Shown in pieces: positions 53,414-62,529 of a DNA stretch of 64,000 nt. The DNA lies in the NCBI RefSeq assembly GCF_043194295.1, contig NZ_JBAFVK010000001.1, one strand, 5' to 3'. The stretch comes from Xanthobacter autotrophicus. Lineage in GTDB: Bacteria > Pseudomonadota > Alphaproteobacteria > Rhizobiales > Xanthobacteraceae. Position 1 is the first letter of the stretch; each line of letters opens with the position of its first letter. A program made the translations under genes and the position numbers. Under the pieces are notes generated by a model that worked only from the letters and a program-made list of their open reading frames with translations, was not told where the DNA came from and made no database searches.

Positions 53414-54826
53414 TCACGCGCCGAACCACCAGGTGGCGAGGCCGAGGAAGGCGAAGAACCCTACCGTGTCCGTCACCGTGGTGACGAACACGCCCGACGC
53501 CACCGCCGGGTCGAGCTTCAGCCAAGAGATGGCAAGCGGGATGAGAATGCCGAACAGGCCCGCCGCCATCATGTTCATCACCAGCGCGCTGGCGATGACG
53601 GCCCCAAGCTGGGCATTGGCGAACCACGCACCGGCGATGAGGCCGAGCAGGCAGGCCAGCGCCAGCCCGTTGAACAGCCCCACCAGCACCTCGCGCGAGA
53701 CGATGCGGCGGGCGTTGTGGCTGGACAATTCCTTGGTGGCGAGAGCGCGCACGGCGACCGTCATGGTCTGGGTGCCGGCATTGCCCCCCATGGAGGCGAC
53801 GATGGGCATCAGCACCGCCAGCGCCACCATCTTCTCGATGGTGGCCTCGAACAGGCCGATGATGGAAGCGGAGATGAACGCGGTGCCGAGATTGACCACC
53901 AGCCAGGGCAGCCGGCTCCTGGCGGTGTAGGCGACGCTGTCGGAAAGCTCTTCGTCCGAGCCCACGCCGGCGAGGGCGCGCAGGTCCTCGTCCGCCTCCT
54001 CCTGGATCACGTCCACCACGTCGTCGATGGTCATGACGCCCACGAGCCGGCCGGCATCGTCCACCACGGGGGCGGAGACAAGATTGTAGCGCTCGAACAG
54101 ACGCGCCACGTCCTCCTGGTCGTCGGTGGCCTTCACCCCTTTCAAGTGTTCGGTCTTCACCTGGGTTACCAGCATGGTGCGCCGGGTGCGCAGCAGCCGG
54201 TCGAGGGACACCGAGCCCACCAGCCGGTAGGCTGGATCCACCACGAACACCTCGTAGAAGGTTTCCGGCAGGTCCGGCGTCTCACGCATGTAGTCGATGG
54301 TGCGACCGACCGTCCAGAACGGCGGCACCGCTATGAAATCGGTCTGCATGCGCCGGCCGGCGCTGTCCTCGGGATAGTCGAGGGAGCGCCGCAGGGCCAC
54401 CCGCTCGGGTGCCGGCAGGTGCTCCAGCACCGCGGCCATCTCCTCCTCGTCGAGATCCTCGAGGATGTAGACGGCATCGTCAGATGCCAGATCGCGCATG
54501 CCGCGCGCGATGGTAAGCGGCGACAGCCCGCGCAGGATGCCAACCCGCACCGTCTCGTCTAGCTCGGTCAGCGCGGTGAAGTCGAAGGCGGAGCCCAGCA
54601 TCTCGATGAGCCGGCGGCGCTCGTCGCCGTCCAGCTCCTCGATGAGATCGCCCATGTCGGCTTCGTGGAGGTCGCCCGTGAGCGCCCTCAGCCGGTCCAC
54701 GTCGCGCGCCTCGATCGCCGCGCGGATGGCCTCCCGGAACCCGTGGGCGAGGTTGCCGTCGGAGTCGCGCACCTCGGGCACGGCATCCGCACCTTCAGCG
54801 ACAGGCGCGTCGGCATCCTCGCGCAT
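53414..54826 (-). CDS. mgtE: magnesium transporter MgtE
   Basis: This dimeric Mg2+ channel has an N domain (helical superhelix, LIEELDGDERRRLIEML), two CBS domains (FYEVFVVDPAYRLVGSVS; VSAPVVDDAGRLVGVMTIDDVVDVI) that sense Mg2+, and a C-terminal five-helix pore with the signature LMPIVASMGGNAGTQT. The 470-residue length is typical. ATG at 54826 follows a short leader. Confidence 0.95.
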   Translation of the reverse strand: MREDADAPVAEGADAVPEVRDSDGNLAHGFREAIRAAIEARDVDRLRALTGDLHEADMGDLIEELDGDERRRLIEMLGSAFDFTALTELDETVRVGILRGLSPLTIARGMRDLASDDAVYILEDLDEEEMAAVLEHLPAPERVALRRSLDYPEDSAGRRMQTDFIAVPPFWTVGRTIDYMRETPDLPETFYEVFVVDPAYRLVGSVSLDRLLRTRRTMLVTQVKTEHLKGVKATDDQEDVARLFERYNLVSAPVVDDAGRLVGVMTIDDVVDVIQEEADEDLRALAGVGSDEELSDSVAYTARSRLPWLVVNLGTAFISASIIGLFEATIEKMVALAVLMPIVASMGGNAGTQTMTVAVRALATKELSSHNARRIVSREVLVGLFNGLALACLLGLIAGAWFANAQLGAVIASALVMNMMAAGLFGILIPLAISWLKLDPAVASGVFVTTVTDTVGFFAFLGLATWWFGA

Positions 54827-55252
54827 GGGGTCCTCCCGGTCTTCGGTGCGGGGGTCGGGCGCCCGCTCCCTTCAGGGGCTCGAGCACGTGTTGGGGATGT
54901 TTGGCCAGGCTTCCCGCCATGCCCTCAAGGACGCGGCCAAGGAAGGATCGCACAGCGTTCCCGGCTCGGAAGCCGAATCTCCCTCGGACATCGAGGCGAA
55001 ACGTGAGAACCGTTGACCGATCGGAATGTGCTCTAGAGGCATGCCAGCCATTTGTGAAGCCCGTGCCTGCACTTCTTTGAAAAAGCTGACAAAAGAGCTG
55101 ACGGCTGCCAACGCCTGCCATTCTTTCTCCGAACTGCCACCTTAAAGCAGAATATGATCATCTGGCATTTCAGGAATGGCATATAACTTATTGTTATTAA
55201 TTGTTTTTCATAAGATCTGGCACAAATCGCCGGATGCGGGGGTATCTTAGGA
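54827..55252. other. intergenic region between mgtE and the polysaccharide deacetylase
   Basis: This 426-base divergent region has no gene I can support. It holds a likely palindromic repeat fragment (CCGATCGG and GCTCTAGAG at about 55016-55038, resembling the 19.4-kb element), and an AT-rich tract at about 55140-55220 that probably includes the promoter of the deacetylase gene. A short minus-strand frame (54872-55111) runs through the repeat and is not trusted. Confidence 0.45.
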
Positions 55253-56035
55253 ATGGTCTCCTTCGTACGGCACCTGGCGGTGCTTCTGGGCTTGCTTCTC
55301 CCCCTGCACGTCACGAGCGGGCGGGCCGCCGTCCCCTGCCCCGGGCGCGCCGACGCCCTGGGCACCGCGCGGGTTCTGGAACTCGACCCCAGGGGGGTGC
55401 GGGTGGGGACCAAGTCGTTTCCCACCACCCTGCCGCTGGCCCCGAAGGAGGTGGTGCTCACCTTCGACGACGGCCCCTGGCCCAAAACCACTGCCGCCAT
55501 CCTTGATGCCCTGAAGGCGGAGTGCGTCCACGCCACCTTCTTCCTCATCGGCGAGAACGCGAAGGCGCGCCCCGAGCTGGTGCGCCGCGCCCTGGCGGAG
55601 GGCCACACCATCGCCCACCACACCATGACGCACCCCGCCGCGACTCTGGCCAAGATCCCGTTCGAGGCAGCGGTGAAGGAGATCGAGAGCGGCATCGCCG
55701 CCGACGAGAAGGCCGCCTATGGCGCCAGCGGGCCGGAGCCCCGCGTACCTTTCTTCCGCTTCCCCGGCTTCGCCTCGACGCCCGAGCAGCTCACCTGGAT
55801 GGACGGCAAAGGCATCGCCGTTTTCGGCGCCGACTTCTGGGCCAGCGACTGGAACGTGATGACCCCCGAGGCGGAGCTGGACCTGGTGCTGAAGCGGCTC
55901 GACGCGGCGGGGGGCGGAATCGTGCTGTTCCACGACACGAAGACCTACACCGCCGCCATGATTCCCGCCTTCCTGCGCGCCCTCGCCGAGCGCGGCTACA
56001 CGGTGGTGCATGTGGTGCCGAAAGCGCCGAAGTGA
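55253..56035 (+). CDS. polysaccharide deacetylase family protein (NodB-like)
   Basis: This exported or membrane-associated carbohydrate esterase 4 enzyme removes N-acetyl groups from chitin-like or peptidoglycan substrates. A signal peptide precedes the NodB homology domain: motif 1 LTFDDGPW (catalytic Asp and metal Asp), motif 2 HHTMTHP (metal His pair), motif 3 RFPGF, motif 4 DFWASDWN and motif 5 LFHD. The 260-residue protein has little besides the domain. A hairpin terminator follows. Confidence 0.92.
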   Translation: MVSFVRHLAVLLGLLLPLHVTSGRAAVPCPGRADALGTARVLELDPRGVRVGTKSFPTTLPLAPKEVVLTFDDGPWPKTTAAILDALKAECVHATFFLIGENAKARPELVRRALAEGHTIAHHTMTHPAATLAKIPFEAAVKEIESGIAADEKAAYGASGPEPRVPFFRFPGFASTPEQLTWMDGKGIAVFGADFWASDWNVMTPEAELDLVLKRLDAAGGGIVLFHDTKTYTAAMIPAFLRALAERGYTVVHVVPKAPK

Positions 56036-56052
56036 GATGCAGGGGGCCTGAG

Positions 56053-56086
56053 ACGAAAAAGGCGGCCCGGAGGCCGCCTGTTTCGT
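56053..56086 (+). terminator. terminator of the polysaccharide deacetylase gene
   Basis: ACGAAAAAGGCGGCC, loop CGGA and GGCCGCCTGTTTCGT form a nearly perfect stem (one bulge) with A- and T-rich flanks, 18 bases after the stop. It lies between the convergent deacetylase and tRNA-Leu genes and can act on both strands. Confidence 0.8.
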
Positions 56087-56123
56087 GGCTTGCGCGCCGG
56101 GCGCGGCAAGCTCACCAATCCAC

Positions 56124-56208
56124 TGGTGCGGACGAGAGGACTCGAACCTCCACGGGTCTCCCCACTAGCACCTCAAGCTAGCGCGTCTACCAATTCCGCC
56201 ACGACCGC
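56124..56208 (-). tRNA. tRNA-Leu (anticodon GAG)
   Basis: The minus strand reads GCGGTCGTGGCGGAATTGG... with the GAG anticodon in the loop TTGAGGT between CTAGC and GCTAG, a long variable arm (GGGGAGACCC), GGTTCGAGTCC in the T arm and an encoded CCA. Length (85 bases) and the variable arm fit class II tRNA-Leu. The acceptor stem pairs perfectly except position 5-68, which is a U-U mismatch. Confidence 0.95.
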
Positions 56209-56507
56209 AGTCAGGGATGGCTCCGTCCGGGGGTTCCTGTGTGGACCGCTCCCAGCCGGGGGCCATCGTCTAACAGATCATATTGGCGGCTACAAGTGTC
56301 TCCCGCTCCACCGACGCGTTCCGCCCCCAGCCTGTGGATGACGCTTCCCGGTAGGTACGCCAGATCCCATTGGACCGGGGCACCAAGAGCCGATCTCGCG
56401 CGGCAACGCCAGGAACGCTCCGCAGTTTCCACACCGCCTGCGCGCAAGGCGACGGCCGCGTGTCATGGGGGCTGGACCACGCGGCGCGATGGATTAAAGC
56501 ATTCCCC

Positions 56508-57242
56508 ATGATCGCATCCTCGCCCCGCGCCAGCCTCGAACCCCAGTTCCAGCCGACGGACGCCGACGCCCCGCCCGTGGACTGGACCATCAGCGATGGC
56601 CTCATCCCCTACCCTGTCGCCCTGGCCGCCATGGAGGCGCGGGTCGCCGCCATCGCCGAAGGTAGGGCGCGCGAGTGCGTGTGGCTGCTGGAGCACCCGC
56701 CGCTTTACACTGCAGGCACCAGCGCTCGCCCTGAGGATCTCGTGGACGCGCGCTTTCCCGTCTACGAGACCGGGCGCGGTGGGCAGTTCACCTATCACGG
56801 CCCTGGCCAGCGCGTAGCCTATGTGATGCTCGACCTGAAGCGCCGTTCGCCGGATGTGCGCCGCTATGTGAGCGCGCTAGAGGCATGGATCATCGGCACC
56901 CTGACGGCGTTTAACGTGACCGGCGAACGGCGGGAGGACCGGGTGGGCGTCTGGGTGCGGCGGCCCGGCGGAGGTGAGGACAAGGTCGCCGCCATTGGAA
57001 TCCGGGTGCGACGCTGGGTGACCTTCCACGGTATTTCCCTGAACGTGGAGCCGGACCTGTCCCATTTCGGCGGTATCGTACCCTGTGGCGTGCGCGAGCA
57101 CGGGGTGACGAGCCTCGCCGACCTCGGCCTGCCAGTGACCATGGGCGAGGTCGATTCGGTGTTGCGCGTAGCCTTCGAGGCCGTGTTCGGCCCGACCGCG
57201 CCGGCAGCGGCGCCGAGCGTCGCGGAGGCGAGCGAAGGCTAA
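56508..57242 (+). CDS. lipB: lipoyl(octanoyl) transferase
   Basis: LipB transfers octanoate from ACP to lipoyl domains via an acyl-enzyme. The 244-residue protein has CVWLLEHPPLYTAGTSA, GGQFTYHGPGQRVAYVMLDL, the invariant Lys in DKVAAIGIRVRRWVTFHG and the catalytic Cys in GIVPCGVREHGVTSL. ATG at 56508 is the first sensible start; the longer frame from 56370 covers the intergenic region. Confidence 0.95.
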   Translation: MIASSPRASLEPQFQPTDADAPPVDWTISDGLIPYPVALAAMEARVAAIAEGRARECVWLLEHPPLYTAGTSARPEDLVDARFPVYETGRGGQFTYHGPGQRVAYVMLDLKRRSPDVRRYVSALEAWIIGTLTAFNVTGERREDRVGVWVRRPGGGEDKVAAIGIRVRRWVTFHGISLNVEPDLSHFGGIVPCGVREHGVTSLADLGLPVTMGEVDSVLRVAFEAVFGPTAPAAAPSVAEASEG

Positions 57243-57422
57243 GGCATGCGCAGATCAAAAGGCGCGCGAGCGATGTGGACGCGTTCTTCGGCGCGCATTC
57301 TGCCTTGAGTTCGAAGTTCCGTGTCGAATCACGTGCATCTGCAGTGAACCAAAGCGCACGGCAGATGTCTTCGGATCGATATGGCGCCGGGCGCGCAGAT
57401 CAACCCGGTCGCCTGCCGTGGT

Positions 57423-60080
57423 TCAGCCGGCCAGCGCCGCGGCGATGGCGTCGAGGGCTGCTTCCGCCTTGGCGCCGTCGGGACCACCGGCCTGCGCCAT
57501 ATCGGGACGGCCGCCGCCGCCCTTTCCACCGAGCGCCTCCGAGCCGATGCGCACCAGCGCCACCGCATCAAAGCGGGCGGTGAGATCGGCGCTGACCCCA
57601 ACCACGATGCCGGCCTTGCCATCGGATGTCACTCCGACGATGGCCACCACGCCGGACCCGATCTGCTTTTTGCCTTCGTCCACCAGGCCCTTGAGATCCT
57701 TGATCTCGATGCCTTCCACCCGCCGGGCCAAAAGCTTGATGTCACCCACGGTCCGGACCGCGTCGCCCGATGCCTCGCCGCCGCCGCCGCCCATGGCGAG
57801 CTTCTTGCGAGCTTCAGCCAGTTCACGCTCGAGCCGGCGGCGCTCCTCCACCAGGGTCGCGACCCGCGCTTCCACTTCGGCCACCGGCGCCTTCAGCACC
57901 GCCGCCGTCCCCGCCAGGGCAGCAGACGCCGCGTTGAGGTGCCGGCGCGCGGCATCGGCGGTCAGCGCCTCGATGCGCCGCACTCCGGACGCAACGGCGC
58001 CTTCCGACACTACTGAGATGAGGCCGATGTCGCCGGTGCGCTTCACATGGGTGCCGCCGCACAGCTCGACCGAATAGGGCGCGCCGTTGCCGTCATCCGT
58101 GCCCATGGAGACCACGCGCACCTCGTCTCCGTACTTCTCGCCGAACAACGCCCGCGCACCCGATGTCATGGCGTCGTCGACTGCCATGACGCGGGTTTCC
58201 ACCGGTTCGTTGCGCAGCACGAAGCGGTTGGCAATGGTCTCCACCTCGGCGAGTTCGGTGCCGCTCAGGGGCTTGGGGTGGGAGAAGTCGAACCGCAGAC
58301 GGTCCGGCGCCACCAGCGAGCCCTTCTGGGCCACGTGATCGCCGAGCACCCGCCGCAGCGCCTCGTGCAAAAGGTGAGTGGCGGAATGGTTGGCGCGCAC
58401 GGCGGCCCGGCGGGCATGGTCGACCTCCAGCACCAGCGCGGTGCCGCGCTTCAGGGTGCCGGTCTCGACCTTCACCTCGTGGACGAACAGGTCGCCGAGC
58501 TTCTTCTGGGTGGCCACCACCTGAGCGACAACGCCGCCCTCTCCGCTCAGGCGTCCGACATCGCCCACCTGGCCGCCCGATTCGGCATAGAACGGCGTCT
58601 GGTTGAGGATGACGAGGCCCTTCTCGCCGGCGGCAAGGCTGTCCACGACGGCGCCGTCGCGCACCAGGGCCGCAACCACGCCCTCCGCCTTCTCGGTCTC
58701 GTAGCCGAGGAATTCGGTGGCCCCCACCTCGTCGCGCACCGAGAACCACAGCGTATCGGTGGCGGCCTCGCCCGAGCCGGCCCAGCTCGCGCGGGCCTCC
58801 GCCTTCTGCCGCGCCATGGCGGCATCGAAGGCCGTGATGTCCACCGAGATGCCGCGGGCCCGCAGGGCGTCCTGGGTCAGGTCGAGGGGAAAGCCGAAGG
58901 TGTCGTAGAGCTTGAACGCCACTTCGCCGGGGAACTGCCCGCCCGAGGTCAGGCCCGTGCTCTCTTCCTCAAGGATGGAGAGACCGCGTTCAAGGGTGCG
59001 GCGGAAGCGCGTCTCCTCCAGCAGCAACGTTTCCTCGGCGAGGGTTTCCGCCCGCACGATCTCCGGATAGGCCCGGCCCATCTCCCGGACCAGGATCGGC
59101 ACCAGACGGTGCATCAGCGGATCCTTGGCGCCCAACAACTGCGCATGGCGCATGGCGCGGCGCATGATCCGGCGCAGCACGTAGCCGCGCCCCTCGTTGG
59201 AGGGCAGCACCCCGTCGGCGGTGAGGAAGACCGAGGCGCGCAGATGGTCGGCGATGACGCGATGGCTCGCCTTCTGCGGACCGTCCGGATCCACCGAGGT
59301 CAGCTCCGCCACCTCGGCGATGAGGGCGCGCATGAGGTCGGTGTCGTAATTGTCGTGCACGCCCTGGAGCACGGCGGAGACGCGCTCAAGCCCCATGCCG
59401 GTGTCGATGGACGGCCGCGGCAGCGCCAGACGCTCGCCGCCCGGCAACTGCTCGAACTGCATGAAGACGAGATTCCAGATCTCGATGAAGCGATCGCCGT
59501 CCTGGTCCGGCGAGCCGGGCGGTCCGCCGGGGACGTGCGGGCCGTGGTCGAAGAAAATCTCCGAGCAGGGGCCGCACGGGCCGGTGTCGCCCATGGACCA
59601 GAAATTGTCGGAGGTGGGAATGCGGATGATCTTGTCGTCGCTGAGGCCGGCGATCTTCTTCCACAGCCCGTAGGCCTCGTCGTCCTCGCTGAAGACGGTG
59701 ACTACGAGGCGGTCACGCGGCAGGTCGAAGGTGCGGGTGACCAGATTCCAGGCGAGCTCGATGGCCCGGTCCTTGAAATAATCGCCGAACGAGAAATTGC
59801 CGAGCATCTCGAAGAAGGTGTGGTGCCGCGCCGTGTAGCCCACATTGTCGAGATCATTGTGCTTGCCGCCGGCGCGCACACACTTCTGCGACGACGCCGC
59901 GCGGGCATAGGGCCGCTTCTCGACGCCGGTGAAGACGTTCTTGAACTGCACCATGCCCGCATTGGTGAACATGAGCGTCGGGTCGTTCTGCGGCACGAGC
60001 GGCGAGGAGGCGACAGCCTCGTGGCCCTCTTTGACGAAGTAGTCGATGAAGCTCGACCGAATCTCGTTAACGCCGCTCAT
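57423..60080 (-). CDS. alaS: alanyl-tRNA synthetase
   Basis: AlaS charges tRNA-Ala. The 885-residue protein has the class II catalytic core (MSGVNEIRSSFIDYFVKEGH, SSPLVPQNDPTLMFTNAGM, KCVRAGGKHNDLDNVG), the editing domain (ATHLLHEALRRVLG, VELCGGTHV with metal Cys/His) and the C-Ala domain at the end. ATG at 60080 gives the family start. It lies downstream of recA, a common alphaproteobacterial order. Confidence 0.98.
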   Translation of the reverse strand: MSGVNEIRSSFIDYFVKEGHEAVASSPLVPQNDPTLMFTNAGMVQFKNVFTGVEKRPYARAASSQKCVRAGGKHNDLDNVGYTARHHTFFEMLGNFSFGDYFKDRAIELAWNLVTRTFDLPRDRLVVTVFSEDDEAYGLWKKIAGLSDDKIIRIPTSDNFWSMGDTGPCGPCSEIFFDHGPHVPGGPPGSPDQDGDRFIEIWNLVFMQFEQLPGGERLALPRPSIDTGMGLERVSAVLQGVHDNYDTDLMRALIAEVAELTSVDPDGPQKASHRVIADHLRASVFLTADGVLPSNEGRGYVLRRIMRRAMRHAQLLGAKDPLMHRLVPILVREMGRAYPEIVRAETLAEETLLLEETRFRRTLERGLSILEEESTGLTSGGQFPGEVAFKLYDTFGFPLDLTQDALRARGISVDITAFDAAMARQKAEARASWAGSGEAATDTLWFSVRDEVGATEFLGYETEKAEGVVAALVRDGAVVDSLAAGEKGLVILNQTPFYAESGGQVGDVGRLSGEGGVVAQVVATQKKLGDLFVHEVKVETGTLKRGTALVLEVDHARRAAVRANHSATHLLHEALRRVLGDHVAQKGSLVAPDRLRFDFSHPKPLSGTELAEVETIANRFVLRNEPVETRVMAVDDAMTSGARALFGEKYGDEVRVVSMGTDDGNGAPYSVELCGGTHVKRTGDIGLISVVSEGAVASGVRRIEALTADAARRHLNAASAALAGTAAVLKAPVAEVEARVATLVEERRRLERELAEARKKLAMGGGGGEASGDAVRTVGDIKLLARRVEGIEIKDLKGLVDEGKKQIGSGVVAIVGVTSDGKAGIVVGVSADLTARFDAVALVRIGSEALGGKGGGGRPDMAQAGGPDGAKAEAALDAIAAALAG

Positions 60081-60262
60081 GTGCCGGCCACAATCCTTCG
60101 GTGCCGGTCCCAGCGCGGAAGCCGGCTCTGGTGATCGCTTCGCGCCAGCGCTGCCCAAAGGCGCACCGCGCGGCTCCGGCGGAAGCGCGATGACGCCCGC
60201 CGGAACCGGGTTCGTTTAGCGATGGGTGCGCCGCTTGTCCAGAAACGCCTGGCCGAGAGGGC

Positions 60263-61348
60263 TCAGGCGTCGGCCGAGTCGCCGTCGGCATCATCCTCCG
60301 GTGTCCCGGCGAGGATCTTCTCGGCGATGAGGCCGGCATTCTGGCGGATCGCCGCCTCGATGCGGCCGGCAATCTCCTGATTCTGCTTCAGGAAGGTCTT
60401 CGCGTTCTCACGCCCCTGACCCAGGCGCTGGCTGTCGTGGGAGAACCAGGCGCCGGACTTTTCCACCACGCCGGCCTTCACGCCCAGATCGAGCAGCTCG
60501 CCGGTCTTGGAGATCCCCTCGCCGTACATGATGTCGAATTCCACCTGCTTGAAGGGCGGTGCGAGCTTGTTCTTCACCACCTTCACGCGGGTCTGGTTGC
60601 CCACCACCTCGTCGCGCTCCTTGATCATGCCAATGCGACGGATGTCGAGCCGCACCGAGGCATAGAATTTGAGCGCGTTGCCGCCCGTGGTGGTCTCCGG
60701 CGAACCGTACATGACGCCGATCTTCATCCGGATCTGGTTGATGAAGATGACCATGGTGTTGGACTTGGAGATGGAGGCCGTGAGCTTGCGCAGCGCCTGG
60801 CTCATGAGCCGCGCCTGCATGCCGGGCTGGCTGTCGCCCATCTCGCCGTCGAGTTCGGCGCGCGGGGTGAGAGCGGCCACCGAATCAACCACCAGCACGT
60901 CGATGGCACCCGAGCGCACCAGCGTGTCGGCGATTTCCAGCGCCTGCTCGCCGGCGTCGGGCTGGGAGATGAGCAGGTCGTCGAGATTGACGCCCAGCTT
61001 GCGCGCATAGATGGGGTCGAGGGCGTGCTCGGCATCGATGAAGGCGCAGGTGCCGCCGCGCTTCTGGGCTTCGGCGACCGTGTGCAGCGCCAGCGTGGTC
61101 TTACCGGAGGATTCCGGCCCGAAGATCTCGACGACGCGCCCCTTGGGCAGGCCGCCGATGCCGATGGCGATGTCGAGCCCCAGCGAGCCGGTGGGAATGC
61201 TCTCGATTTCCAAGGCCTTGCCGCCCTTGCCGAGCCGCATGATCGAGCCCTTGCCGAAATGCCGCTCAATCTGGGAGAGAGCGGCATCCAGCGCCTTGGT
61301 CTTATCCATGGAAGAACCTTCGACGAGTCTGAGTGTCGACTGAGTCAT
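60263..61348 (-). CDS. recA: recombinase RecA
   Basis: RecA drives homologous recombination and LexA self-cleavage. The 361-residue protein has Walker A GPESSGKTT, LDIAIGIGGLPKGRVVEI, DSVAALTPRAEL, INQIRMKIGV and GGNALKFYASVRLDI. The start at 61348 (MTQSTLRLVEGSSMDKTKALDAAL) matches alphaproteobacterial RecA; the Met at 61309 is less likely. A LexA box lies 66 bases upstream. Confidence 0.98.
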   Translation of the reverse strand: MTQSTLRLVEGSSMDKTKALDAALSQIERHFGKGSIMRLGKGGKALEIESIPTGSLGLDIAIGIGGLPKGRVVEIFGPESSGKTTLALHTVAEAQKRGGTCAFIDAEHALDPIYARKLGVNLDDLLISQPDAGEQALEIADTLVRSGAIDVLVVDSVAALTPRAELDGEMGDSQPGMQARLMSQALRKLTASISKSNTMVIFINQIRMKIGVMYGSPETTTGGNALKFYASVRLDIRRIGMIKERDEVVGNQTRVKVVKNKLAPPFKQVEFDIMYGEGISKTGELLDLGVKAGVVEKSGAWFSHDSQRLGQGRENAKTFLKQNQEIAGRIEAAIRQNAGLIAEKILAGTPEDDADGDSADA

Positions 61349-61413
61349 CGCCGCGCTCCGGTGCTGGTGCAAGGGGAAATGAGAACACCGCACATGTACA
61401 TGCTTTGTTCTCA

Positions 61414-61428
61414 GTTCGCAATATGTTC
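61414..61428. promoter_or_regulatory. LexA (SOS) box of recA
   Basis: GTTCGCAATATGTTC matches the alphaproteobacterial SOS box GTTC-N7-GTTC exactly. It lies upstream of recA in the expected place, so recA should be DNA-damage inducible through LexA. Confidence 0.9.
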
Positions 61429-61529
61429 TCATCTCGCACCGATCCCCGGCCTTTGTGGGCGTAGCTAATTCCATACGGAGCTTCGCTCGACAGCCTGACA
61501 GGCGCGCTGAACCGGCGCCGCATCCCTGC

Positions 61530-61572
61530 TTGACACCCGACATTACAGATCGACAATCGGATTGTCTGACAA
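61530..61572 (+). promoter_or_regulatory. promoter and operator-like inverted repeats before the ABC-binding-protein remnant
   Basis: TTGACA at 61530-61535 could be a -35 box; a matching -10 is weak. Downstream are GACAATC-G-GATTGTC (perfect 7-bp inverted repeat, 61552-61566) and TTGTCTGACAA (61562-61572), which fits the FadR-type GntR consensus TNGTNNNACNA. No GntR gene is in the window. It now precedes only a pseudogene. Confidence 0.45.
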
Positions 61573-61628
61573 ACAAATGGCGACGCCCGGAGAGGTGTTA
61601 ATGCCGTCCGCGGGGAGGAATGCTTGGC

Positions 61629-61936
61629 GATGAAGCGATTTCGCACAGGTCTCGTCGGCGCCGCGCGGCGAGCCGGCGGCGGCCACTGCGGCCCCGCAGG
61701 TGCCGGCGCCGCGCATCACGGCTGGTGTGCTCACCGATCCCAGCAGCGTCTTCACCGATCATATGGGGCAAGGCCCCGCCCTCGCGTCCGCCATTGAGTG
61801 GAACGAAGCGGACAGGGGCGGTGCCCTCGTCCGACGCTGGATCGACGAGAACAATGTGGGCGTGATCGCGGACATGCCCACCATGGCCATCCGCCCGCGC
61901 CGCGCGGTCGAACTCATCACCACGGGCGCCGCCTGA
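61629..61936 (+). pseudogene. remnant of an ABC transporter substrate-binding protein
   Basis: An ATG at 61629 after GGGGAGG starts a signal-peptide-like MKRFRTGLV, but the frame then shifts; the continuation in another frame reads ATAAPQVPAPRITAGVLTDPSSVFTDHMGQGPALAS, typical of the N-terminus of Leu/Ile/Val-type binding proteins. It then jumps to GGALVRRWIDENNVGVIADMPTMA, which belongs about 40 residues later, and ends at 61936, far short of about 400 residues. A frameshift, an internal deletion and loss of the C-terminal three quarters make this a pseudogene. Confidence 0.75.
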
Positions 61937-61967
61937 GGCCCGCCTGCGGGAACAGGGAAGACAACAG

Positions 61968-62384
61968 ATGGATTTCGCCTGTTCCGAAAAGGTCGAGGAC
62001 CTGCGCACCCGCGTCAGCGACTTCATGGCGGCGCACGTGCTGCCGGCCAACACCCAGTGGCACCGGGAGGTGGAGGCGGGGCGCTATCCCCTCGACCTGA
62101 TCGAGCGGCTGAAGGCGAAGGCCTATGCGGGCGGGGCGGTGGCGGACCTGCCCTCCAACTGGCTGCTGTTGAAGAATGCCGCCGCCATGGGTGTCCATTG
62201 GGGCGCCTACCGCCAGCATCATTCCGAGTTGGTAAGCGTCCTGTTCGACGAACTGTTCGCGCTACGCCGGAGCGGGGCCATCGTCCCGCTCATCCGCGAC
62301 GTCTTCCCGCTGGCTGAGGCGCCGGAGGCGCTGGAAGCGCTGGCCGGCCGGCGCACCGTGGGCAAGGTGGTGCTGGAGCCGTGA
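61968..62384 (+). pseudogene. deletion fusion of an acyl-CoA dehydrogenase start and a quinone oxidoreductase end
   Basis: The 138-residue frame is a chimera. Residues 1 to about 53 resemble the N-terminus of acyl-CoA dehydrogenases (MDFACSEKVEDLRTRVSDFM, then RLKAKAYA). The rest resembles the C-terminal part of NADPH:quinone oxidoreductases (ADLPSNWLLLKNAAAMGVHWGAY, PLAEAPEALEALAGRRTVGKVVLEP). The junction is near 62127. The ACAD catalytic part and the QOR nucleotide domain are both missing, so it is most simply explained by a deletion joining two former neighbours. Confidence 0.75.
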
Positions 62385-62439
62385 GCGGCCGATGGACCGC
62401 AGGGACGGCGGGCAAATGGCGGGGTGCAGGCGCATCCGC

Positions 62440-62469
62440 TTGACCTAAATGTTACTCATGAGTAACATT
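62440..62469. promoter_or_regulatory. TetR-gene promoter overlapped by a perfect 22-bp palindrome
   Basis: A good sigma-70 promoter, TTGACC (62440-62445), 17 bases, TAACAT (62463-62468), is covered by a perfect palindrome at 62448-62469 (half AATGTTACTCA). The palindrome spans the spacer and -10 element, as expected for an autorepressor operator. Confidence 0.75.
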
Positions 62470-62529
62470 CCTTCTGACAGGTCGACTGGCATCCCTTTGC
62501 CCTTGTCGCCTCCCGAGCCGGACCCTGCG

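Noticed and set aside
54872..55111. A 79-codon minus-strand frame upstream of mgtE
   Set aside because: It begins with TTG, lacks a good ribosome binding site, and part of it translates through a repeat-like CCGATCGG/GCTCTAGAG segment, a common source of false short genes in this order.
58047..60134. A 695-codon plus-strand frame opposite alaS
   Set aside because: The minus strand encodes a complete alanyl-tRNA synthetase; the plus translation resembles no family.
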